DNA of 14,553 nucleotides from an uncultured Campylobacter sp. (GTDB lineage: Bacteria; Campylobacterota; Campylobacteria; Campylobacterales; Campylobacteraceae). A model generated the notes under the pieces. That model was not told where the DNA came from, did not search any database, and saw only the letters and a list, made by a program, of their open reading frames with translations. The stretch spans positions 1-14,553 of the forward strand of contig CALHQN010000052.1 of NCBI GenBank assembly GCA_938036585.1, in the 5' to 3' direction. The translations under genes and the position numbers were made by a program. Each line of letters begins with the position of its first letter. Position 1 is the first letter of the stretch. Of this stretch, positions 9,502-14,553 are shown one piece after another.

Positions 9502-10446
9502 ATGAAATTTGCTTTTATCTGCCCGGGGCAGGGCTGCCAAAGCGTAGGCATGGGCAGGGAGTTTTATGAGAACTCCGATCCTGCGCGCGCGCTTTTGGAT
9601 GAGGCTTCAAGTTTTACCGACATCGATTTTAAAAATTTACTGTTTGAGCCTGGCGATAAGCTCGACGTTTCGGAATTTACGCAACCCGCGATTGCATTAA
9701 ATTCTATGATGGCGCTTGCGGCGCTGCAAGAAAGAGCGGATCAAGAAAAGATTAGCATCGCTCCGCAGTTTTTGCTCGGCCATTCGCTGGGCGAATTTAG
9801 CGCGCTAAGCGCCGCCGGAGCGATTGAGCCTAAAGAGATGCTAAAGCTAGTAAATATTCGCGGCAGGCTAATGCAGAGCGCCTGCGAGGGTAAGGGTGCT
9901 GGAATGATGGTGATCTTGGCTCTTGCCGACGAGGCGGTTGAAAAAATTTGCGCGGATGCGACAAGCGCAGGCAAGCAGGTTTGGGCGGCGAATTATAACT
10001 GCGACGGGCAGATCGTAGTCGCGGGCAAAAAAGATGATCTCGCAGCACTCGAGGGCGAGTTTAAAGCCGCGGGTGCAAAGCGCGCAATGCTACTGAATAT
10101 GAGCGTCGCGAGCCACTGCCCGATGCTAGGGAGTGCTAGCGACGAGCTTTTGGAATTTTTGCGCCCTGCGTTAAAAGAGAGCTTTGCTCCAGTCGTTGCT
10201 AACGCCACGGCGCGCGCGTATAGGACAAAATCCGAAGCGCTAGAGCTGCTGAAAGCCCAGCTTATCGGCCCTGTGCTTTACAAGCAAAGCATCAAAAGTT
10301 ACGAGGGCGAGGCGGACTGCTTCGTCGAGTTCGGCGCAGCGGTTTTAAAAGGGATAAACAAAAAGATCACACAAAAGCCGACCTTCAGCATCACGGATCT
10401 TGCGAGCCTAGACGAGTTTGTAAAATTTGCAAAGGAGAATGGATGA
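9502..10446 (+). CDS. fabD: Malonyl-CoA:ACP transacylase
   Basis: FabD moves the malonyl group from CoA to acyl carrier protein, the entry step of type II fatty acid synthesis in the cytoplasm. The 314 residues match the family length. The oxyanion motif PGQGCQ is at 8-13 and the nucleophile elbow GHSLGE at 93-98, with the catalytic Ser95. Arg120 in NIRGRLMQ fits the malonyl-carboxylate-binding Arg, and His205 in SVASHCPM completes the catalytic pair. The start is an ATG 9 nt after slyD with AGGA upstream. The end overlaps mtnN by ATGA. All catalytic residues are intact. Confidence 0.96.
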   Translation: MKFAFICPGQGCQSVGMGREFYENSDPARALLDEASSFTDIDFKNLLFEPGDKLDVSEFTQPAIALNSMMALAALQERADQEKISIAPQFLLGHSLGEFSALSAAGAIEPKEMLKLVNIRGRLMQSACEGKGAGMMVILALADEAVEKICADATSAGKQVWAANYNCDGQIVVAGKKDDLAALEGEFKAAGAKRAMLLNMSVASHCPMLGSASDELLEFLRPALKESFAPVVANATARAYRTKSEALELLKAQLIGPVLYKQSIKSYEGEADCFVEFGAAVLKGINKKITQKPTFSITDLASLDEFVKFAKENG

Positions 10447-11141
10447 AAGTTGCGATCTTAGGCGCCATGCCCGAAGAGATCGAGCCGCTGCTATCTGCGC
10501 TGCGCGAGCGGGGTGTGAGCGTGGAGGCTGTGGAGCACGCGAATAATAAATTCTACGCCGCTAAGCTTAACGGCCACGATCTCGTGATCGCGTATTCGAA
10601 GATCGGCAAGGTAAATTCCGCCCTGACCGCTACGGTTATGATCGAGAGATTCGGCGCGCGCGCGCTCATTTTTACGGGCGTCGCGGGAGCTTTGAAGCGC
10701 GGCATTAAGATCGGCGAAATTTTATACGCTACCTCGCTCGTGCAGCACGATCTGGACATCACGGCGTTTGGGCATCCGCACGGATTCGTGCCGGGAAGTA
10801 AAATTTCGGTTCAAACCGACGCGAAGCTAAATTCTATCGCGCAAAGCGTCGCCGAACAGCTAGGCATCACGCTAAAATCGGGCGTCATCGCTAGCGGCGA
10901 TCAGTTCGTAAGCGGTGAGGAGCGCAAGAGCTGGATCGAGCGGACGTTTGACGCGAGCGCTGTCGAGATGGAGGGGGCAAGCGTGGCGCAGGTGTGCGAC
11001 GCACTGGGCGTGCCGTTTTGCATACTGCGCGCGATAAGCGACGAGGCGGGACACAAAGCCGAGTTCGATTTTGACGAGTTTATGGTAAAAAGCGCGCAGA
11101 CGAGCGCAAATTTTGTCCTAAAAATGATCGAAAGGTTATGA
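10443..11141 (+). CDS. mtnN: 5'-methylthioadenosine/S-adenosylhomocysteine nucleosidase
   Basis: This enzyme (also called Pfs or MTAN) removes adenine from methylthioadenosine and S-adenosylhomocysteine, clearing methylation by-products and feeding autoinducer-2 formation. In Campylobacter and Helicobacter the family also cleaves 6-amino-6-deoxyfutalosine in the futalosine route to menaquinone. The 232 residues fit the family. The start is MKVAILGAMPEEIEPLL with Glu12, and the ribose-binding AVEMEGAS lies at 173-180 with Glu177. The catalytic Asp is at 200 in LRAISDEAG. AAAGGAG lies 5 nt before the ATG, which overlaps the fabD stop; the end overlaps the next start by ATGA. GC content is notably high in this part of the run. 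Confidence 0.95.
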   Translation: MKVAILGAMPEEIEPLLSALRERGVSVEAVEHANNKFYAAKLNGHDLVIAYSKIGKVNSALTATVMIERFGARALIFTGVAGALKRGIKIGEILYATSLVQHDLDITAFGHPHGFVPGSKISVQTDAKLNSIAQSVAEQLGITLKSGVIASGDQFVSGEERKSWIERTFDASAVEMEGASVAQVCDALGVPFCILRAISDEAGHKAEFDFDEFMVKSAQTSANFVLKMIERL

Positions 11142-11887
11142 TAAACCTCTCCAAAAAGCTACTTCGCCGCGTCGGACAAACCAACGCCAAATATAAGATG
11201 TTCGAGCGCGGCGATAAAATTTTACTAGCTCTTAGCGGCGGCAAGGACAGCATGAGCTTGGCGCACGTACTGAAGTACTTCCAAAGCGTAAGCCCGCTAG
11301 ATTGGGAGTTTCGAGCCGTCACCGTCACCTACGGTATCGGCGAGGATCTGCGCGAGATAAGCGCCCATTTTAAAGAGCACGAGATCCCCTACGAGATAAT
11401 CGATACTAAAATTTTTGAATTCGGTAAAGAAAAAATCCGCGCGAATACCACGTTTTGCAGCTTTTGCTCGCGCATGAGGCGCGGATACATCTACTCCTAC
11501 GCGCTTGAGCACGGCTTTAATAAGATCGCCATCGCCCACCACCTCGACGACGCCGCGGAGAGCTTTTTTATGAATTTCACCTTCAACGGCGCGCTTCGCA
11601 CCCTAGCTCCGCGCTACGTCGCCGAAAACGGGCTTGTGATTATCCGTCCGTTCATTCTCACGCGCGAGCGCCAAATCGCCGCCTGTGCCAGAGATAACGA
11701 GCTTCCGATAATGCGCGAGGAGGAGGTCTGCCCCGCGAGGCAATACGGCGGCAAGGAGCCCACTGCGCGCGCCGCTACGAAGGAGCTTTTGGTGCAGTAC
11801 GAAAAGGCCCATCCGAGGTTTTTTATCAGCCTGCAAGCCGCCTTCGCCAACATCCACGAAGAGACCTTTTTCGAGCCTAAATTTTAA
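11138..11887 (+). CDS. ttcA: TtcA-like PP-loop ATPase, probable tRNA thiolation enzyme
   Basis: TtcA uses an iron-sulfur cluster and ATP to make 2-thiocytidine at position 32 of some tRNAs. The 249-residue product has the PP-loop SGGKDS at 33-38, the CxxC of the family at Cys107 and Cys110 (CSFCSRMRRG), AHHLDDAAESFFMN at 133-146, and a third Cys at 198 (EEEVCPA). In E. coli TtcA, Cys119, Cys122 and Cys222 hold the cluster, and the three cysteines here fit those positions. The second Cys of the E. coli C-terminal CxxC is absent here. The protein is shorter than E. coli TtcA (about 310 residues), so a related thiolation role is possible. The start overlaps mtnN by ATGA, and its stop codon lies inside a 14-bp AT palindrome. 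Confidence 0.8.
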   Translation: MINLSKKLLRRVGQTNAKYKMFERGDKILLALSGGKDSMSLAHVLKYFQSVSPLDWEFRAVTVTYGIGEDLREISAHFKEHEIPYEIIDTKIFEFGKEKIRANTTFCSFCSRMRRGYIYSYALEHGFNKIAIAHHLDDAAESFFMNFTFNGALRTLAPRYVAENGLVIIRPFILTRERQIAACARDNELPIMREEEVCPARQYGGKEPTARAATKELLVQYEKAHPRFFISLQAAFANIHEETFFEPKF

Positions 11888-11893
11888 AATTTT

Positions 11894-12213
11894 AAGCGGT
11901 TTGCACTCCCTCGCTCAAACGAATTCAAAGCGCGCAGTTCTTGCGATAACATTAGTTTCGTACGCCTAGTTCGATTTTTTTTGGCTTGAATGAGCCTGAC
12001 GCACGCAGAGCGGTTGTCTTTCCCTGTGCTCGAACGGGTCGCGAGCCGTAGCGCGAGCGGTTGAATCACTGTGTTTAAATTGCAGCACAAGCGATTGCGC
12101 TTCTGCATCTAAGTTGTGCGCGAGCCGCGGCGAATAGTTATCCCCCCTGCGTCCAAACTACGCGCACGAGCTTAGGCTGTGCGCACGAGCGGTTATACCC
12201 GCTGCGCCCGAGG
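11894..12213 (+). repeat. Degenerate GC-rich repeat family, about 28 bp
   Basis: A block with the pattern GAGCGGTT, a few variable bases, then CCCTGYGCTCGAACG recurs at about 11894, 12007, 12055, 12187 and, more weakly, within 12122-12158 (GTTATCCCCCCTGCGTCCAA). Spacing is irregular at about 45-115 bp. Between copies the words GCGCGAGC, GCACGAGC and GAGTAGCGCG return. Copies are diverged and were aligned by eye, so borders are approximate. Confidence 0.45.
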
Positions 12214-12363
12214 GCTGCGAGTAGCGCGGGTTCTGCCGCCTGTATCTACTTTTGCAAAACAGCTGCGGCTACTTTCGGCGCCGCACTTTCGTCTTGCTCG
12301 GATGTCGCCCGTGTCCAAGCGAGCTTTACGGGCGAGCGTTAAGGGGCTTGCAAAGTTTGCGCG

Positions 12364-12580
12364 AAAGATAGTTGTAGAAATTCTATCTCAAAAAATGCTT
12401 TAGAAATTTAATCCCGTAAAATTTTAAAATTTTATCGGAGGCTTCCTTTTGGGCTGTAGGTGCGGACTCGATCGCCGTGCGCCGTAAATTTAAACCGCTC
12501 GCCCGCTCCGCTAAAGATAGTTTTAGAAATTTATTCCGCAAAATGTTTCTAAAATTTTACCTCACAAAATTTCAAAATTT
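12364..12580 (+). repeat. Direct repeat pair of about 70 bp
   Basis: Copy 1 (12364-12433) and copy 2 (12513-12580) both begin AAAGATAGTT and share TAGAAATT, then AAAATG, a CCCGTAAAATTTT/CCTCACAAAATTT block and a final AAAATTTT. Starts are 149 bp apart. Small indels and substitutions separate them, so the duplication is old. Copy 2 runs into the 24-bp array that follows. Confidence 0.6.
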
Positions 12581-12690
12581 TAACGAAGCCGAGTTCAAAA
12601 TTCCGACGGAGCTAAATTTTAAAATTTCAAAGCAAGCGAATTTTAAAATTTAGCAAAGCCGAATTCTGAAATTTTATCGTAGCCAAATTT
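12557..12690 (+). repeat. Degenerate tandem array, period 23-24 bp
   Basis: Units start near 12557, 12580, 12603, 12627, 12651 and 12674 (lengths 23, 23, 24, 24, 23, and a partial 17). The approximate consensus is a variable TNANCRAAGCC half followed by GAATTTTAAAATT. The period is not a multiple of three throughout, and no reading frame runs across, so it is not a coding repeat. Units are too diverged and adjacent to each other to be a CRISPR array. Confidence 0.6.
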
Positions 12691-12905
12691 CCGCTCTCAT
12701 TCCATAAACGTTACCTTTTGAAATTTCGCCGCTCGCGCCGGCTTAAATTTCACGCGGCTTCAAAACTCCTCAAACCCTCCGCTGTCGCGCGCGCAGATTA
12801 AATTTTAAAATTTCGCGGGCGCTGCATTGCTTCTCAAATTTACACACCGCAAAATTTTAACCGATTTTCGCTCCGAAATTTATGCCGCATTAACCACCGC
12901 GGATA

Positions 12906-12938
12906 TATAATAGCAAATGTCATATTTCACGTAAGGAG
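12906..12938 (+). promoter_or_regulatory. Promoter -10 box and ribosome binding site of the aldehyde dehydrogenase gene
   Basis: TATAAT at 12906-12911, within GGATATATAATAGC, is a consensus -10 box 32 nt before the start codon. AAGGAG at 12933-12938 lies 5 nt before the ATG at 12944. Together they indicate separate, well-translated expression of this gene. No clear -35 box is seen, as is usual in Campylobacter. Confidence 0.65.
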
Positions 12939-12943
12939 TAAGC

Positions 12944-14410
12944 ATGGCTACAATCCAACCAAGCTATAAGCTTTTCATCGACGGCGAGTTTATGGGTGCC
13001 GAAGGCGGCGCGAACCTAGACGTTTTTAATCCCGCTACCGGCGAGAAAATTTCAAAGATCGCAGATGCTAGCAAGGCGGACGTCGATAAAGCGGTCGCCG
13101 CAGCCCGCAAGGCATTTGAGAGCTTCCGTCGCACCAGCGTTTATGAGCGCAGCGCGCTGCTAAATAAGATCGCCGACGTCCTGGAGCAAAACGCCGAGTT
13201 CATCGCCACCGTAGAGACTATCGACAACGGCAAACCGATCCGCGAGACGCGCGCGGTCGACGTAGCGTGGTCGATCGAGCATTTCCGCTATTTTGCGGGC
13301 GTGATTTTGGGCGAGGAGGGCAGCGCGAATATGCTAAAAGAGCGCTATTTATCCGTCGTTTTGCGCGAGCCGATCGGCGTAGTAGGACAGATCGTGCCGT
13401 GGAATTTCCCGTTTTTGATGGCTGCGTGGAAGCTCGCTCCGCTGATTGCTGCGGGCGATACGTGCGTGTTTAAGCCAAGCTCCGAGACCAGCCTTAGCAT
13501 TTTGGAGTTCATCCGCCTAATCGCGCCGCTGCTTCCAAAGGGCATCATCAACGTCGTAACCGGCAAGGGAAGCAAAGCAGGCGAGTTCGTCCGCACCCAC
13601 AAAGGGCTTGACAAGCTCGCGTTTACGGGCTCTACCGAGGTCGGCAGAGGCATCGCGCTAGCCGCGGCGCAAAAGATCATCCCCGCTACGCTTGAGCTTG
13701 GCGGCAAGAGCGCAAATATCATCTTTGATGATTGCGATTTCGACGTTGCGATCGACGGCGTGCAGCTGGGAATTCTTTTCAACCAAGGTCAGGTCTGCTG
13801 CGCGGGAAGTAGGATCTTCGTGCAGGAGGGCATATACGATAAATTCGTACCGGCGCTCGTGGAGAAATTTAAGCGCATTAAGGTGGGCGATCCGCTCGAT
13901 CCAAACACCCAGATGGGATGCCAGATCAACAAAAAGCAAGCCGATAAAATTTTAGAGTACGTAAAAATCGGCGTAGAGGAAGGCGCTAAGATCGCCGTGG
14001 GCGGCAAGCGACATAGCGCGGGAGAGGCTTTCGTCGAGCCTACGCTACTCGTAGACGTGCGCAACGACATGCGCGTGGCGCAGGAGGAGATCTTCGGCCC
14101 TGTGGGCGTCGTGATTAAATTTAAAGATCAAGACGAGCTCGTCCGTATGGCAAACGATAGCCTCTACGGACTAGGCGGCGCCGTATTTACGCGCGACATC
14201 GCAAAAGCGCTCACGGTCGCACGTCTGCTTGAGACGGGTCGCGTGTGGGTCAATACCTACAACCAGATCCACGCCGGCGCGCCGTTTGGTGGCTACAAAG
14301 AATCGGGCATCGGTCGCGAGACGCACAAGATGATCTTGGAGCACTACACACAGACCAAAAACATCTACATCGACACGATCTCCAAACCGAGCGGCTTTTA
14401 CGAGCAGTAA
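12944..14410 (+). CDS. NAD(P)-dependent aldehyde dehydrogenase
   Basis: The product oxidises an aldehyde to its carboxylic acid with NAD(P) in the cytoplasm; the natural substrate cannot be told from the sequence. The 488 residues match the family. PWNFP is at 152-156 with Asn154 of the oxyanion hole, and the cofactor Lys is at 177 (FKPS). GSTEVG is at 229-234, the general base Glu251 in ELGGKS, and the catalytic Cys285 in FNQGQVCCAGSR. EEIFGPV is at 381-387, and the C-terminal part carries the usual NTYNQIHAGAPFGGYKESGIGRE. A second Cys (286) directly follows the nucleophile, as in some other family members. The gene stands alone: own -10 box, AAGGAG, and a strong terminator 26 nt after the stop. 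A role in detoxification or in acetaldehyde, lactaldehyde or betaine aldehyde use is possible. Confidence 0.93.
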   Translation: MATIQPSYKLFIDGEFMGAEGGANLDVFNPATGEKISKIADASKADVDKAVAAARKAFESFRRTSVYERSALLNKIADVLEQNAEFIATVETIDNGKPIRETRAVDVAWSIEHFRYFAGVILGEEGSANMLKERYLSVVLREPIGVVGQIVPWNFPFLMAAWKLAPLIAAGDTCVFKPSSETSLSILEFIRLIAPLLPKGIINVVTGKGSKAGEFVRTHKGLDKLAFTGSTEVGRGIALAAAQKIIPATLELGGKSANIIFDDCDFDVAIDGVQLGILFNQGQVCCAGSRIFVQEGIYDKFVPALVEKFKRIKVGDPLDPNTQMGCQINKKQADKILEYVKIGVEEGAKIAVGGKRHSAGEAFVEPTLLVDVRNDMRVAQEEIFGPVGVVIKFKDQDELVRMANDSLYGLGGAVFTRDIAKALTVARLLETGRVWVNTYNQIHAGAPFGGYKESGIGRETHKMILEHYTQTKNIYIDTISKPSGFYEQ

Positions 14411-14436
14411 GGCTTAGCGCGGTATCTCGGGCTACG

Positions 14437-14472
14437 TTTCGGGCGGTTTGCGCCGCCCGAAATTTTATTTTG
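14437..14472 (+). terminator. Rho-independent terminator of the aldehyde dehydrogenase gene
   Basis: A perfect 10-bp stem (TTTCGGGCGG paired with CCGCCCGAAA) encloses a 6-nt loop TTTGCG and is followed by TTTTATTTTG. The stem lies 26 nt after the stop codon. This is the only clear intrinsic terminator in the window. Confidence 0.9.
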
Positions 14473-14553
14473 CTTGACTCGATTGCGTATTTAGTTTTAA
14501 GACTGCTTTGGTTTAGATAAAATCCCTATATTCGATATTTTTATCACTCATTA
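14473..14553. other. Right-hand end, intergenic; possible weak promoter
   Basis: This AT-rich stretch after the terminator has no gene. TAAAAT at 14518-14523 within TTTAGATAAAATCCC resembles a Campylobacter -10 box and may serve a gene beyond the window. A TTGACT at 14474 is too far upstream to be its -35 element. Confidence 0.3.

Larger units (their letters stand above)
11879..12813. repeat. Dispersed 14-bp palindrome AAATTTTAAAATTT
   Basis: The word equals its own reverse complement. Perfect copies lie at 11879-11892 (across the ttcA stop codon), 12419-12432, 12614-12627 and 12800-12813. A 13-of-14 copy lies at 12639-12651, and many shorter AAATTT/AAAATTTT fragments lie between. AT-rich words of this kind are common in Campylobacter intergenic DNA. 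They could act as nucleoid-protein sites or simply reflect composition; no function is shown. Confidence 0.75.
11888..12943. other. Gene-free, repeat-rich intergenic region of about 1 kb
   Basis: I found no convincing gene here on either strand. The short open frames (12179-12403 on +, 11884-12108 on -) lack ribosome binding sites and encode Arg/Leu/Ala-rich sequence of no recognisable family. No tRNA-like cloverleaf and no GC-hairpin terminator was seen after ttcA. The first 500 bp are GC-rich with frequent GCGCGAGC/GCACGAGC words; the rest alternates GC-rich and strongly AT-rich blocks. The region contains several kinds of degenerate repeat, listed separately. Possible origins are decayed genes, an untranslated RNA or repeat growth; the sequence alone does not decide. 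Confidence 0.7.

Noticed and set aside
9302..9505. Alternative-frame open frame within the slyD tail
   Set aside because: It is a frame shadow of the His/Cys codon repeat (Ala/Thr-rich) with no signals of its own.
11971..11998. Possible terminator: GGCTTGAATGAGCC beside a run of eight T
   Set aside because: The T run precedes the weak 4-bp stem on the + strand, and on the - strand the stem is followed by A, so neither orientation gives a terminator.
11884..12108. Minus-strand open frame of 74 codons after ttcA
   Set aside because: No ribosome binding site or recognisable domain, and it crosses two copies of the GC-rich repeat.
12179..12403. Plus-strand open frame of 74 codons in the intergenic island
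   Set aside because: It has a GTG start without a ribosome binding site and an Arg/Ala-rich composition, and it lies within degenerate repeats; no family is recognised.
12557..12690. CRISPR-like array
   Set aside because: The units are adjacent, diverged and AT-palindromic, with no unique spacers and no cas genes nearby.
14245..14520. Plus-strand open frame of 91 codons at the end of the dehydrogenase gene
   Set aside because: It is mostly a shadow of the dehydrogenase frame and reads through the terminator hairpin.

Overview
The window looks like a chromosomal segment of a Campylobacter (Campylobacterota). The gene order atpA-atpG-atpD-atpC-exbB/tolQ-exbD/tolR-tolA-tolB-pal-cpoB-slyD-fabD-mtnN-PP-loop ATPase matches, from memory, the Cj0105 to Cj0118 stretch of C. 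jejuni. Coding sequence is clearly richer in GC than in C. jejuni, and intergenic DNA is full of AAATTTTAAAATTT-type words. This suggests one of the higher-GC oral species (C. gracilis, C. rectus, C. showae or similar); the species call is inference. All supported genes are on the + strand.

Region 1 (1-3827) is the 3' part of the F1 ATP synthase operon: alpha (5' end cut off by the window), gamma, beta and epsilon. Region 2 (3830-8795) follows 2 nt later and is a Tol-Pal cell envelope system: a TolQ/TolR proton channel pair, the TolA energy transducer, periplasmic TolB, the lipoprotein Pal and the coiled-coil/TPR protein CpoB. The ATP synthase works with the proton motive force and TolQRA spends it to move TolA and Pal during outer-membrane constriction, so the two blocks share an energy source. 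Between tolA and tolB lies a frameshifted copy of the TolA C-terminal domain carrying a TolB-like signal peptide. I read it as the product of one tandem duplication of about 407 bp across the tolA/tolB junction.

Region 3 (8845-11887) is a tightly packed housekeeping run: the peptidyl-prolyl isomerase/metallochaperone SlyD with a Cys/His repeat tail, malonyl-CoA:ACP transacylase FabD, MTA/SAH nucleosidase MtnN and a TtcA-like tRNA thiolation ATPase. The last three overlap by ATGA junctions.

Region 4 (11888-12943) is about 1.05 kb without a convincing gene. It is packed with degenerate repeats: a GC-rich family in its first third, a 70-bp direct repeat, an array with a period of about 24 bp, and several copies of a 14-bp perfect palindrome. 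Region 5 (12906-14553) is a monocistronic NAD(P)-dependent aldehyde dehydrogenase gene with its own -10 box, a strong ribosome binding site and a clear intrinsic terminator.

Most of the window is conserved core genome. The observations most worth a second look are the chimeric TolA-domain duplicate and the repeat-filled intergenic island. No defence system, CRISPR array, insertion sequence, tRNA or rRNA was seen.
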